Assembly: GCA_025517565.1 (NCBI GenBank)
Contig: JAOPKD010000002.1
Coordinates: 124,001-188,000, forward strand
Direction: 5' to 3'
DNA length: 64,000 bases
Source of the DNA: Halapricum hydrolyticum
Lineage (GTDB): Archaea; Halobacteriota; Halobacteria; Halobacteriales; Haloarculaceae
Shown piece after piece: positions 7,893 through 17,395 of this stretch. Below the pieces are notes generated by a model, which ran no database searches, had not been told where the DNA came from, and saw only the letters and a program-made list of their open reading frames with translations. The position numbers and the translations under genes were made by a program. The first letter of the stretch is position 1. The number at the start of each line of letters is the position of its first letter.

Positions 7893-9110
7893 ATGAAAGT
7901 CGACATCCAGTCGCTAGAGACGTTCAACCAGCTGGCTCGCGAGGGTGCCGAGCAGGCGACGACCTCGATGACTCAGATGACCGGCATCGAAGCCGACGTC
8001 GAGGTGACGAAGCTGTCGCTGGTCGATCGCCAGGACGTTGGCGAGGAACTCGGTGACCGTGAGTTCGTCGGCGTTCAGTTCGACTACGAAGGCGAACTCG
8101 CGGGCGAGACGGTGCTCGTGTTCAGCCGGGACTGTCGCACGTCGTTGATCGAAGCGCTCGTGGGAGGTGCCGACAGCAAAGCGATGGCCCGCAGCGGTGT
8201 TAAAGAGATCGGTAACATCATGATGAGCGGGTTCATCGACGGCTGGGCCGACTACCTGGGTGCTTCTATCGATCACTCGCCGCCTTCTTACATCGAAGGC
8301 AACGGCGCGGCGGTGCTCCCGGACGCGCCCGCTGGCGGCGACACGAACCACGTGTTCGTGTTCAAAAGCCGGATCGAGTGGGTCGACGAGTCGATCGAAT
8401 TCTACATCTATATGCTTCCGGAATACGAACCGCTGACGACTGTGATGGCCGATCACGCCGACACCGGAGACGATGCGATCCCGGTCGACAAACTCGAAGT
8501 CTTCAACGAGATGACCCGGAGTGGGACCGAGAAGGCCGCCGAAAACGTCACGATGATGACGGGGATCGAGACGGTCGCTGAGGTCTCACAGATCAGTTTC
8601 GCACCGATTACCGACGTCCCGAAGCAAATTAGCAACGAGACCTACGTCGGGACTGTCATCGAGTTCACGGGAGTTCCGAGCGGCTATCTGATGGTGCTGT
8701 TCGATGAGGTGTCGGCCAAAAACGTTGCCGAGGCGATGATGCCGGTCGACATGGGGGACGACGAGCTGACCGACCAACATAAATCCGCGATCGAAGAACT
8801 GGGGAACATCATGACGAGCGGGTTCGTCGACGGGTGGGCGAACGTACTACAGACCTCGGTCGATCATACGCCACCGCGACTGGTCCACGACATGGGACAG
8901 GCGATCATCGATCCGCTCGCGGCACAGGTCGGTCGCCATCAGGAACACGCCTTCATCATTGACTCGACGATGCGCACTGACGATATCGAATTTGAGGCGG
9001 AGATCCATGCGCTACCGAACGAGCAGGAACTGCGACAGGCACTGGACGACTTGCTGGTCGAGCGTGCCGGGAAGACCGACGCAGATCCCGAACAGATATT
9101 CCAAGAATGA
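7893..9110 (+). CDS. cheC: CheC-type CheY-P phosphatase with two CheC repeats
   Basis: 405 residues: two tandem CheC/FliY-like domains (about 1-185 and 200-405), roughly twice the length of a bacterial CheC. Each contains the phosphatase signature S-x3-E-x2-N, as SGVKEIGN in repeat 1 and SAIEELGN in repeat 2, followed by an xGFxDGWA helix and a Pro-Pro turn (IDHSPP, VDHTPP), so both active sites look intact. CheC removes the phosphate from CheY-P and is stimulated by CheD, whose gene overlaps the 3' end by four bases. Starts directly at the cheY stop codon. Confidence 0.9.
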   Translation: MKVDIQSLETFNQLAREGAEQATTSMTQMTGIEADVEVTKLSLVDRQDVGEELGDREFVGVQFDYEGELAGETVLVFSRDCRTSLIEALVGGADSKAMARSGVKEIGNIMMSGFIDGWADYLGASIDHSPPSYIEGNGAAVLPDAPAGGDTNHVFVFKSRIEWVDESIEFYIYMLPEYEPLTTVMADHADTGDDAIPVDKLEVFNEMTRSGTEKAAENVTMMTGIETVAEVSQISFAPITDVPKQISNETYVGTVIEFTGVPSGYLMVLFDEVSAKNVAEAMMPVDMGDDELTDQHKSAIEELGNIMTSGFVDGWANVLQTSVDHTPPRLVHDMGQAIIDPLAAQVGRHQEHAFIIDSTMRTDDIEFEAEIHALPNEQELRQALDDLLVERAGKTDADPEQIFQE

Positions 9111-9625
9111 AAGTCTACGATGGACAGGGGGAGACGGAATCGGAAATCAAGTCCGAGCAGATCAAAGTCGGGATCGCGGAGTACGACGTGACGAAAAACG
9201 GCGCCGTGTTGACGACGAGCGGCCTCGGGTCCTGCATCGGCGTCGCGCTCTACGACGACACAGCTCCCGTCTCCGGACTTGTGCACGTGATGTTGCCGTC
9301 GGCCGATGACATGGAAGACGGAAATTCGGCGAAGTTCGCGGACACGGGCGTCGAAACGCTCATCGAGGAACTCGAAGCCACCGGCGGAGACAGAGAGAAC
9401 ATGGTCGCAAAAATCGCTGGCGGCAGCGATATGCTCGATTTCTCCGAGAGCGGATCCGGCATCGGGCAACGCAACGTCGAACAGGTCAAAGAAACACTCG
9501 AAGCATATGACATCCCGATCGTCGGTGAGGATGTCGGGGGGAACCACGGTCGTTCGATCAAACTCAAAAGTTCGACCGGCGATCTGGTCGTCAAAAGCGC
9601 AAACAAAGAGAGTACAGTTTTGTAA
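9107..9625 (+). CDS. cheD: CheD receptor glutamine deamidase
   Basis: 172 residues. CheD converts specific glutamines of chemoreceptors to glutamate, and binds CheC to raise its phosphatase activity. The catalytic Cys is in SGLGSCIGVALYD, with the active-site His in SGLVHVMLP; the IAGGSDML stretch and the C-terminal VGGNHGRSIKL motif are typical of the family. ATG lies inside the cheC stop (ATGA overlap), which couples the partners. After it, 267 bases of AT-rich sequence separate this operon from the archaellum motor operon. Confidence 0.93.
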   Translation: MKVYDGQGETESEIKSEQIKVGIAEYDVTKNGAVLTTSGLGSCIGVALYDDTAPVSGLVHVMLPSADDMEDGNSAKFADTGVETLIEELEATGGDRENMVAKIAGGSDMLDFSESGSGIGQRNVEQVKETLEAYDIPIVGEDVGGNHGRSIKLKSSTGDLVVKSANKESTVL

Positions 9626-9800
9626 TTACTGATATCTGTGGGATATAATTTCTGCGGACCAGTCGTCAGTCCCGACCTTCAAATCCTCTCCAGATTTTGA
9701 TATTTAATCCGAAGCGTAGCTGATACGGCCCCACAAGCGACCAGCTAGAACGGGTCTGCAGTCCTGATCGACGCTTTCACTCCGATGTCAGACGATCGTT

Positions 9801-9810
9801 TCTATATAAA
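9801..9810 (+). promoter_or_regulatory. Likely promoter of the archaellum motor operon
   Basis: TCTATATAAA is the best TATA box in the 9626-9892 spacer. It would give a transcript starting near 9835 and a leader of about 60 bases before arlCDE ATG 9893. The leader is AT-rich. A weaker box (AATTTTCATA, 9879-9888) is too close to the start. Confidence 0.5.
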
Positions 9811-9892
9811 ACTGTGTGAATACACTCGTCAATTATCAAATACGATACTCTAAACGGTACATTGAAGAGCCTAAGAGCGAATTTTCATAGTA

Positions 9893-11641
9893 ATGAGTGA
9901 TTTCGCCACCGTCGCCGCACTGTCGAGTCTGGTCGGGACGACGATGGCCTCAACCAGCGGCGTGTCTGGAATCGGTCAGGTGGCAATACCGGCCGATCCG
10001 GCGGTGTTGACGCTGTTTTCTGCAGGTGTCGTTGGGATGAGTATCAAGAACGTCTTCGATTCGATTCTCTCGGACGAGGAGGAAGATGACGGGAACGAGC
10101 AGATGAGCGACGGAGCCGGCCTGATGGACGAGGACGGCGGCGACGACCTGGGTGGGCTCGGCGGCTTCGAGGAGGGTGACGACGAGTTCGGCGAGTTCGG
10201 TGACGACGAGTTCGGCGACATGGACAGCGGCCCCGATACGGACGAGCTCGAACACCGGCTCGACGAACTCGAAACGGAGGTCGGGAGTCTCTCCTCGACT
10301 GTCAACACGGTTCGCAACGAGAACGAGCAGATAAGCGAGACCGTCGACGAGGTCGAGGAGAACGTCCGGAAGCTGCTCGACATCTACGAGATGGTCACGC
10401 GAGGCGTCAACCCGTTCGCCGACGACATCGAAGGCGGCGGCCTGGGCGGTGCGGGCGACGGCGACTCGTTTGGACTCTTCGATAACGGGCAACAGGACGA
10501 CGGTGGTGACGACGAACTCGACGAGGATATCGCCAACGCGGACGCGGAGGGCTTCTTCGACGACGACCTCGTCGAGGACGACGAGGAAGGATTCGGCGAG
10601 TCTGTCGAGGACGTGATGGGTGAAGACGAACTCGAAGACAGCGGCGATCCCTTCGAGGAGGAGTTCGACGACGACGCGCTCGGAGAAGACGAGTTCGACG
10701 ATGACTTCGACGACGGCGGGTTCGAGGACGACTTCGACGATGGCGGGTTCGAAGAAGATACGGCTGACGATGACGGCGGCAGTGGTGGCGGCAAATCGTT
10801 CCAGGAACTCAAAGACGAGTACGAGTCGGGCGAAGCAGACTGGGCAGACGAAGAGACGGGTACCGACGACGGAAGCGCCGACGAGACGCTCGAGGAGGAC
10901 CTCGGCGGCGCTACAGCTGCCGGGGACGATGCGTTCGAAGACACCGGTGACGGCGCGCTCGATGACACCGAAGACATCGGAGTCGAAGACGGCGACGTGG
11001 CTGGCGATGGCCTCGAAGACGAGCTGGCCGACGACGAGCTGTTCGATACGGTGATCGAAGACGACGAGGGAACGGCGGCCGAAGCCGACACGGACGAAGC
11101 GACCGTTGAGGCCGACGACGCGGACACCGCCGAAGCGACTCCCTTCGAAGCGGGCGAACCGTCCGCGGACGACCACGACACAGCCGGCTCGACCGGAGGG
11201 GAGCCCACCGCCACCGACGAACCGGCAGAGACGGACGCACAGGCGAATAACGCTGCGACGACCGAGACGGAAGCCACTGCAAGCGGCGGAGAGCAGACGG
11301 AAGCCACTGCAAGCGGTGGAAAGCCGTACCTGGCGACGATGCCGGAGGGCTACGGTTCGGAACTCATCGTCATCGAGTGGCTCGAATATCTCGTCGGCCA
11401 AGTCGGGATCCGTTCGACTGCGGAGGCGATCGATTACTACGAGCGGATCGATTGGGTGAGCGAGTCAGTCGCCGACAGTCTGCAGGACTACCTCCGTGGC
11501 TTCGACGACGACGGTTCCGGCGGCGACCTGACTATCGACCACCACACGCGATCGCTGAAGTACATCGGCCAGCTCAACGGCACCCCACAGGTCGAGCGCA
11601 TGGGGGTCTCCGGAGGTGGTTCCGATGGGCTTCAGCGTTAG
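9893..11641 (+). CDS. arlCDE: ArlCDE fusion, archaellum cytoplasmic ring/switch protein
   Basis: 582 residues. In haloarchaea ArlC, ArlD and ArlE are fused; the product forms the cytoplasmic collar at the motor that receives the CheY signal through CheF. A hydrophobic N-terminus (LFSAGVVGMSIKNVFDSI) is followed by a coiled coil and the ArlC-type motif VRKLLDIYEMVTRGVNPF near residues 160-177. A very long Asp/Glu-rich disordered linker spans about residues 185-470, then the ArlD/E domain (YLATMPEGYGSELIVIEWL to SLKYIGQLNG) closes the protein. The acidic linker contains short repeats such as FDDGGFEDDFDDGGF. First gene of arlCDE-F-G-H-I-J. Confidence 0.9.
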   Translation: MSDFATVAALSSLVGTTMASTSGVSGIGQVAIPADPAVLTLFSAGVVGMSIKNVFDSILSDEEEDDGNEQMSDGAGLMDEDGGDDLGGLGGFEEGDDEFGEFGDDEFGDMDSGPDTDELEHRLDELETEVGSLSSTVNTVRNENEQISETVDEVEENVRKLLDIYEMVTRGVNPFADDIEGGGLGGAGDGDSFGLFDNGQQDDGGDDELDEDIANADAEGFFDDDLVEDDEEGFGESVEDVMGEDELEDSGDPFEEEFDDDALGEDEFDDDFDDGGFEDDFDDGGFEEDTADDDGGSGGGKSFQELKDEYESGEADWADEETGTDDGSADETLEEDLGGATAAGDDAFEDTGDGALDDTEDIGVEDGDVAGDGLEDELADDELFDTVIEDDEGTAAEADTDEATVEADDADTAEATPFEAGEPSADDHDTAGSTGGEPTATDEPAETDAQANNAATTETEATASGGEQTEATASGGKPYLATMPEGYGSELIVIEWLEYLVGQVGIRSTAEAIDYYERIDWVSESVADSLQDYLRGFDDDGSGGDLTIDHHTRSLKYIGQLNGTPQVERMGVSGGGSDGLQR

Positions 11642-12059
11642 CGGTTCGGCAGCGATCGTGTTCGTCGGGTTGTTCATCGCGTTCGGGACATTCTACACCG
11701 CCAGTACCAACACGGTGGAAGAAATGACCGACGCAAATGATGACTGGCAGGACCGCCAGCTCGCCCAGCAGAACACGGAGATCGAGATCGTTGCAGCCGT
11801 CTACGACAACGAGACCGAACGTCTCGTCGTTGAAGTCAACAACACGGGGGCGACGGTGCTATCTGTCAACGATACGGACCTGCTCGTCGACAACGAGTAC
11901 CGGACAGCCTCTCGGGACGTCGACGGCGACGCTGGGACTGACATCTGGGCACCGGGCCAGCGACTCACGTACAGCGTGAGCGCAGCGAGTCAGCCAGACC
12001 GGGTCAAGGTGGCGACCGAGACTGGCGTGGCAGCGACGGAGGTGGTGACTCGTGGCTAG
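11625..12059 (+). CDS. arlF: ArlF archaellum stator protein
   Basis: 144 residues. An N-terminal membrane helix (MGFSVSGSAAIVFVGLFIAF) is followed by a pseudoperiplasmic beta-sandwich that binds the S-layer and anchors the motor; ArlF works with ArlG. ATG 11625 is chosen over the upstream in-frame GTG 11616 because GGAGGTG (11612-11618) is correctly spaced for it. The 5' end overlaps arlCDE by 17 bases and the 3' end overlaps arlG by 8, so the operon is translationally coupled. Confidence 0.9.
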   Translation: MGFSVSGSAAIVFVGLFIAFGTFYTASTNTVEEMTDANDDWQDRQLAQQNTEIEIVAAVYDNETERLVVEVNNTGATVLSVNDTDLLVDNEYRTASRDVDGDAGTDIWAPGQRLTYSVSAASQPDRVKVATETGVAATEVVTRG

Positions 12060-12510
12060 CGTTTCCGCGTCCCACCTGATCCTGTTCATTGCCAGTGTGC
12101 TCGTCGCTGCGAGCGTCGCAGGGACGATCACGAACACTGTCGGCCGCCTCAGCGATGGCGTCTCCGACCAGGGAGACGCGCTGAGCCAGGACGTCCGTAC
12201 TGACGTCGAGATCATCAGTGACAGCGGCGCACAGATCTACAACCGCTCCGACAACCAGAACGTGACGCTGCTGATGAAAAATACCGGGTCGAGGGTACTG
12301 CCAGCGAACGGCGATCAGATGGTGATCCTTCTCGATGGCGTCTTGCAGTCGCCACTCGAAGTGACTGTCATCGAGGGACAGGACCCCGACAGCTGGCGGC
12401 CTGGAGATGTCGTCCGCGTCGAGTTTGGTGCCCCGGATCTCGACGCGGGCGACCATCGGATCAAAGTAACTGTCAACGGTGACGAGGAGGTGTTCAGGTT
12501 TAACGTATGA
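12052..12510 (+). CDS. arlG: ArlG archaellum stator protein
   Basis: 152 residues with an N-terminal pilin-like membrane helix ([19 protein letters not shown]) and an extracellular beta domain ([35 protein letters not shown]). ArlG forms a filament capped by ArlF that links the motor to the S-layer. GTG start 12052 is supported by GGAGGTG a few bases upstream; the gene overlaps arlF by 8 and arlH by 4 bases (ATGA). Confidence 0.9.
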   Translation: MASVSASHLILFIASVLVAASVAGTITNTVGRLSDGVSDQGDALSQDVRTDVEIISDSGAQIYNRSDNQNVTLLMKNTGSRVLPANGDQMVILLDGVLQSPLEVTVIEGQDPDSWRPGDVVRVEFGAPDLDAGDHRIKVTVNGDEEVFRFNV

Positions 12511-13265
12511 GCATTGCAACGACAGACCTGTTCTCGCTCGGGCTTGACGAACGGGACCGGCTGAACAAGGAACTCGGCGGTGGCATCCCTCCCGGGAGCA
12601 TCGTCCTCATCGAGGGCGACTACGGGGCCGGCAAGTCGGCGATGAGCCAGCGGTTCACCTACGGCCTCTGCGAAGAGGAACATCAGGTAACGATGCTCTC
12701 AACGGAACTCACCGTCGGGAGCTTCCTGGACCAGATGCACAGCCTCGATTACGACATGGTCGAGCACATGCTCGAGGAGAATGTGCTGTTCTTGCACGCG
12801 GACATCGGCGATTCCAACACGTTCTCCGAGGACGACGAAGGTGACCGGAAAGACCTTCTCAAGCGGCTCATGGACGCCGAAGTCATGTGGGAGTCGGACG
12901 TGATCATCATCGACACGTTCGACGCGATCTTGCGAAACGATCCGAAGTTCGAAGCCCTCGTCCGGAAAAACGAGGAACGACAGGCGGCACTGGAGATCAT
13001 TTCCTTCTTCCGCGACATCATCGCCGAGGGGAAGGTCATCGTTCTCACCGTCGACCCGTCGACGCTGGACGAGGACGCGATCGGTCCGTTTCGGTCGATC
13101 GCTGACGTGTTCCTCGAACTGGAGATGATCGAGGTCGGCAACGACGTGCGCCGACAGATTTCGGTCAAACGCTTCGCCGGCATGGGCGAACAGGTCGGCG
13201 ATACCATCGGCTACTCGGTCCGTTCTGGGACCGGCATCGTGATCGAATCACGGAGCGTGGCATAA
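12507..13265 (+). CDS. arlH: ArlH archaellum regulatory ATPase
   Basis: 252 residues, a RecA/KaiC-fold protein that binds ATP and docks on ArlI to regulate assembly and rotation. Walker A GDYGAGKS is at residues 37-44 and the Walker B strand [12 protein letters not shown] near 130-141. The STELTV segment follows strand 2 as in other ArlH proteins. ATG overlaps the arlG stop. A 13-base gap precedes arlI. Confidence 0.93.
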   Translation: MSIATTDLFSLGLDERDRLNKELGGGIPPGSIVLIEGDYGAGKSAMSQRFTYGLCEEEHQVTMLSTELTVGSFLDQMHSLDYDMVEHMLEENVLFLHADIGDSNTFSEDDEGDRKDLLKRLMDAEVMWESDVIIIDTFDAILRNDPKFEALVRKNEERQAALEIISFFRDIIAEGKVIVLTVDPSTLDEDAIGPFRSIADVFLELEMIEVGNDVRRQISVKRFAGMGEQVGDTIGYSVRSGTGIVIESRSVA

Positions 13266-13278
13266 TGGAGCTGAGAGC

Positions 13279-14955
13279 ATGACAGAACAGGGGCGACCGA
13301 AACCGTCCGACGAACTCAGACAGTACGCGGCAAACCGGCCGCATCTCCGGGACCACCTCAAGAAATTCAAGCAGATCACTGGCGAGTTCCCGATGTTCGT
13401 CGAGGAGGCATCGGGCGACCTCGAAACCGATCGTCCCAACATACTCTATCCGGTCGGCGGCCCCATCTTTACGCATATCTACGGCGATATCGGGCAGGAC
13501 ATGAAGTACTACGCGATCGAGCCGGAGCTGTCCGACGAGGAGCAGGTCGTGTTCAACAAAGTTCGCAACCGCCTGCTTCAGCGCAGTGTCAACAAGCCCG
13601 CTCCGACCGACGAATCCGAGTACGACGACCGTATCGAGGAGCTCCTCCAGGAGACGACGAACGTCAAGACCCGCGAGAGCGGGTCGGGCGTTCTCTCGCG
13701 GCTCCGCAACCTCAGTTCGATCGGGAAAGTCGACGTCAAGCCCGAGACCTACGAGAACATCCGCTACCGGCTCAACCGGGATATCGTCGGCCTCGGACCG
13801 CTCGAGCCGGTCATGCGGGACCCGGCGAACGAGGACATCCACGTCATCGGGCCGACGGAGTGTTACGTCGACCACGGCGTCTTCGGCATGCTCGAGACGA
13901 CCGTCGAGTGGAACAGCAACGAGGAGTTCGACCAGTGGCTGCGCAATATGGGCGAACGTATCGGCGATCCCGTCTCCGACAGCGATCCGATCGTCGACTC
14001 GACGCTGCCGGACGGATCGCGTCTGAACCTCATCTATTCCGACGACGTCTCGATCAAAGGCCCCAGTCTCACGATTCGACAGGGCGACGAAACGCCGCTC
14101 TCTATCTTCCAGATTACCAAGTGGGGGACGCTGAGCCCCCAACTGGCCGCGTATCTCTGGCTCGCCCTGGAGAACGAACAGACCGTCTTCGTCGTCGGCG
14201 AAACGGCGTCCGGGAAGACCACGACGCTGAACGCTGTCATGTCGTTTATCCCGCGTGACAGCAAGATCTACACCGCCGAGGACACCGCTGAAGTCCTCCC
14301 GCCACACGACACCTGGCAGCAACTTCTTACCCGCGAGGGCGACGAATCGAGCGGAACCGGAGTCGACATGTTCGATCTCGTCGCTGCTGCCCTGCGTTCC
14401 CGTCCTGACTACATCATCGTGGGCGAGGTCCGTGGCGAAGAGGGCCGCATGGCATTCCAGGCCGCCCAGACCGGTCACCCGGTCATGCTGACCTTCCACG
14501 CTTCCGACATCGTCTCGATGATCCAGCGGTTCACCGGCGATCCAATCAACGTCCCCGAGACGTTCATGGACAACGCCGACATCGCACTGTTCCAGAACCG
14601 CGTCAAGCAGGGCGACGACGTGCTCCGCCGCGTGACCAGCGTCCAGGAGATCGAGGGCTACTCCAAGGAGATGGAGGGTGTCATCACCCGGCAGGTCTTC
14701 TACTGGGACCCCGTCGAAGACGAGATCGTCTTCCAGGGGATGAACAACTCGTACGTCCTCGAAGAGCAGATCGCGACGCTGCTCGGGTACGAAGACACCC
14801 GGGACATCTACGACGACCTGCAGTTCCGGGCGGACCTGATCCAGCGCGCCATCCAGGAGAACATCCTCGGTTACCACGAGGTCAACGAGTTCATCGAGGA
14901 CTTCCAGCGGGACGGACTGGAGGGCGTCCCATTCGACATCCACCGCCCTGACTGA
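13279..14955 (+). CDS. arlI: ArlI archaellum assembly and rotation ATPase
   Basis: 558 residues, type II/IV secretion superfamily hexameric ATPase that powers both filament assembly and rotation. The N-terminal regulatory region spans about residues 1-230. The ATPase core has Walker [11 protein letters not shown] (307-316), an Asp box ([10 protein letters not shown]), Walker B-like [13 protein letters not shown] and a His box ([11 protein letters not shown]). ATG 13279 fits the start of known haloarchaeal proteins (acidic and basic N-terminal tail). Its stop overlaps the arlJ start by one base (TGATG). Confidence 0.95.
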   Translation: MTEQGRPKPSDELRQYAANRPHLRDHLKKFKQITGEFPMFVEEASGDLETDRPNILYPVGGPIFTHIYGDIGQDMKYYAIEPELSDEEQVVFNKVRNRLLQRSVNKPAPTDESEYDDRIEELLQETTNVKTRESGSGVLSRLRNLSSIGKVDVKPETYENIRYRLNRDIVGLGPLEPVMRDPANEDIHVIGPTECYVDHGVFGMLETTVEWNSNEEFDQWLRNMGERIGDPVSDSDPIVDSTLPDGSRLNLIYSDDVSIKGPSLTIRQGDETPLSIFQITKWGTLSPQLAAYLWLALENEQTVFVVGETASGKTTTLNAVMSFIPRDSKIYTAEDTAEVLPPHDTWQQLLTREGDESSGTGVDMFDLVAAALRSRPDYIIVGEVRGEEGRMAFQAAQTGHPVMLTFHASDIVSMIQRFTGDPINVPETFMDNADIALFQNRVKQGDDVLRRVTSVQEIEGYSKEMEGVITRQVFYWDPVEDEIVFQGMNNSYVLEEQIATLLGYEDTRDIYDDLQFRADLIQRAIQENILGYHEVNEFIEDFQRDGLEGVPFDIHRPD

Positions 14956-16700
14956 TGGCAGCGAAAGATTCCGCCACGATCGACCTGTCGCTGTCGAGCA
15001 CCTTCGCGGGGCTGATGGACTCCTACAGGAAACTGGACATCCCGCTGCAGCGATATCTCCTGACGATCCTGTTGCCAGCGACCGTGTTTTTCCTCGTGAC
15101 GATCGTTGCGACGCTCCTGCTCGACGCCCCGCTGTTTATTCGGGCTCCGATCCCGCTGCTCGGACTGCTGCTGTTCGGGACTGCGGTGTTCTTCCCCAAA
15201 GTCCAGCTCTCCCAGCGACGACGCCAGCTCAACAACCGGTTTCATCTGATGGTCACGCACATGACCGTCCTCTCGACGACTAAGATCGACCGGATGGAAG
15301 TCTTCCGGGCGCTCGCCGAGGAGGAAGAATACGGTGAACTCGCGACCGAGCTAGGACGGGTCGTCGAGCTGGTCGACACCTGGAACCAGAGCCTCGACGA
15401 CGCCTGCCGACGACGAGCCAAGCAGGTCCCGAGCGAGACGCTTTCGGACTTTTTCGAGCGACTGGCGTACAACCTCGGTGCCGGGCAAGCGCTCGACGAC
15501 TATCTCGTTAGCGAACAGGACATGATCATCGAGAACTACACGACGGTCTACGAGGGGACCCTCGGCAACCTCAACGTGATGAAAGATCTCTATCTGTCGA
15601 TGATCCTCTCGATGACGTTCGCGCTCGTGTTCGCGGTCGTCTTGCCGGTGTTAACCGGAACCGACCCGACAGCGACGGTCGCTTCGGTCATTCTCATGTT
15701 CGTGTTCGTCCAGGCCGGGTTCTACCTCGCAATTCGATCGATCGCTCCGTACGATCCGATCTGGTTCCACCCCGAGAAGTATCCCTCTCCGGCCGACGAG
15801 CGTCTCAATCGGGCGTTCGCGATCGGTTTCGGTCTCACGGCCGTGCTCGTGTTCATCACGTTCGGTGGTCGGATCGGCGTGAGTCCGATCACACTGGACA
15901 TGCTCGTCCCGTTCTGGTCGCCACCGCCGTTGACGCTGTATGCTGCCGTCCCCGTGACGCCACTTCTAATCCCCGGACTCGTCGCTCGGGCCGAAGAGCA
16001 GCGGATCCAGGGCCGTGACGAGGAGTTCCCCAGCTTTATCCGCGGGCTCGGGGCCACCGAGGGCGCAAAGCAGTCGACGACTTCGACGGTGCTGAAGTCG
16101 CTCCGCAAGAAGGACTTCGGTGCGCTGACGCCACAGATAGACAACCTGTACAAGCGATTGAACATGCGGATCGAGCCTGCCAGTGCCTGGCGTCACTTCA
16201 CCGCCGAGTGTCGCTCGTATCTCATTCAAACGTTCTCCGAGATGTACCTCGTCGGCCGGGAGATGGGCGGCGATCCGAAGATGCTGGGAGAACTCATCGC
16301 CGAAAACATGAACCAGGTGTTGCAGTTACGCCAGCAGCGCCGCCAGGAGACGACCACGCTGATCGGGCTCCTGTACGGTATCACCGCAGCGTCGACGTTC
16401 GCGTTCTTCATCGGACTCCAGGTCGTCAACATCCTCACTGGACTCTCGCTCAATCTCGCCGATACACCGCAGTTCGACGTCGCCTCACTGATCAACACCA
16501 GCGTCTACAACATCCCGCTGATCGAGTTCCTGTTGATCGTCGTCATCGTATTCAACGCGATGCTGTCGGCACTGATGGTCCGCACGCTCGATGGCGGCCA
16601 CAAGATGAACTCCTACATGCATTTCGTTTTTCTCACCTGGCTCGGGGCGCTTACGGCCATCCTGACGAAGTGGATGGTGACGCAGTTCCTGGCCATCTAG
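14955..16700 (+). CDS. arlJ: ArlJ archaellum membrane platform protein
   Basis: 581 residues, polytopic membrane protein of the TadC/PilC-like family on which ArlI acts. Hydrophobic segments occur near residues 35-80 (two), 210-265 (two), 285-345 (several) and 470-580, including LLIVVIVFNAMLSALMV and FLTWLGALTAILTKWMV. Two cytoplasmic helical domains rich in Arg and Glu separate them (FFERLAYNLGAGQALDDYL; EFPSFIRGLGATEGAKQS). Last gene of the motor operon; a strong hairpin lies 10 bases beyond its stop. Confidence 0.93.
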   Translation: MAAKDSATIDLSLSSTFAGLMDSYRKLDIPLQRYLLTILLPATVFFLVTIVATLLLDAPLFIRAPIPLLGLLLFGTAVFFPKVQLSQRRRQLNNRFHLMVTHMTVLSTTKIDRMEVFRALAEEEEYGELATELGRVVELVDTWNQSLDDACRRRAKQVPSETLSDFFERLAYNLGAGQALDDYLVSEQDMIIENYTTVYEGTLGNLNVMKDLYLSMILSMTFALVFAVVLPVLTGTDPTATVASVILMFVFVQAGFYLAIRSIAPYDPIWFHPEKYPSPADERLNRAFAIGFGLTAVLVFITFGGRIGVSPITLDMLVPFWSPPPLTLYAAVPVTPLLIPGLVARAEEQRIQGRDEEFPSFIRGLGATEGAKQSTTSTVLKSLRKKDFGALTPQIDNLYKRLNMRIEPASAWRHFTAECRSYLIQTFSEMYLVGREMGGDPKMLGELIAENMNQVLQLRQQRRQETTTLIGLLYGITAASTFAFFIGLQVVNILTGLSLNLADTPQFDVASLINTSVYNIPLIEFLLIVVIVFNAMLSALMVRTLDGGHKMNSYMHFVFLTWLGALTAILTKWMVTQFLAI

Positions 16701-16710
16701 ACCACTTTTT

Positions 16711-16765
16711 GCGGGCGGGGGCTTCCTCGCGCGCTTTTGTCGCGCTGCGGTGAGCCCCCACCCGC
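16711..16765 (+). terminator. GC-rich hairpin after the archaellum operon
   Basis: Arms GCGGGCGGGGGCT (16711-16723) and AGCCCCCACCCGC (16753-16765) pair at 12 of 13 positions around a 29-base loop. A T-run lies just before the stem (CACTTTTT). The position suits a terminator or RNA 3'-end stabiliser for arlJ; a T-tract after the stem, as in bacterial terminators, is absent. Confidence 0.45.
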
Positions 16766-16935
16766 AATAACGCGGGGAAACACATCCTTCACGCTCCCTT
16801 CGGTCGGGTGAAGTGAAACGCCGGCCGTCGGCCGCCGTATGCTCGAAGCTCCGCATCGACACCGGACAGTGCCGAACTGCCACGCGCGTCCTCCGCATCG
16901 GGTCACTTTTCCACGCGGATCGCCTCCTGATAGGC

Positions 16936-17370
16936 ATGAGCAAGCGATCCGAGTTCCTGGCCGGCGAGCGGCCAGACGACGTCGCCTTCTTCCTGCACGA
17001 GGACGCTGTCGAGAACCTCGACGCCCTGGACGACTACGCGGAAACTGTCGAGGACGGCGTCGTCCTCGTCCTTCCGGGAGAGAACGGCCGCAACGCCTTC
17101 CAGAAAGCCGCCGGGACCGACCCGATGGAACTGGCCCAGGCCGCCATGGGCACCGAGGGAACGATCGAACCGGACCTGACCGGTGGCACCTGTCCCGCTA
17201 TCGAGGACGACCCCGAAGCGGATCACACCACACGCGTCGTGTTCGCGTTCGCCGAAGAACAGAACGACGAGGTCGGTGGGATCTACGCCGAGGGTGACGT
17301 CGTCCACGCCTATGCGGTCTGCAGTTGCGGGCAGCGATACAGCCAGAAGTGGGTCGTCGGCGAGCGGTGA
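16936..17370 (+). CDS. DUF5807-like conserved haloarchaeal protein
   Basis: 144-residue acidic soluble protein. It opens SKRSEFLAGERPDDVAFFLH and ends with a Cys motif (VCSCGQRYSQKW) after an earlier GGTCPAIE, giving three Cys that might bind a metal. I associate it with the haloarchaeal DUF5807 family (from memory); function unknown. ATG 16936 is the start that gives the conserved opening; the frame extends further upstream but that part reads as non-coding. It ends 25 bases from the convergent radical SAM gene. Confidence 0.7.
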   Translation: MSKRSEFLAGERPDDVAFFLHEDAVENLDALDDYAETVEDGVVLVLPGENGRNAFQKAAGTDPMELAQAAMGTEGTIEPDLTGGTCPAIEDDPEADHTTRVVFAFAEEQNDEVGGIYAEGDVVHAYAVCSCGQRYSQKWVVGER

Positions 17371-17395
17371 GCCGCCTCACTCCGTTCGGCGTATG

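Noticed and set aside
9950..11401. 483-codon - strand frame opposite arlCDE
   Set aside because: Produced by GA-rich codons of the Asp/Glu linker; no family features.
9893..11641. Repetitive acidic tract suspected as a sequence artefact
   Set aside because: Long Asp/Glu linkers are normal in haloarchaeal ArlCDE and the frame is intact to the conserved C-terminal domain.
13165..14943. 592-codon - strand frame opposite arlI
   Set aside because: Shadow of arlI, whose Walker motifs and length are complete.
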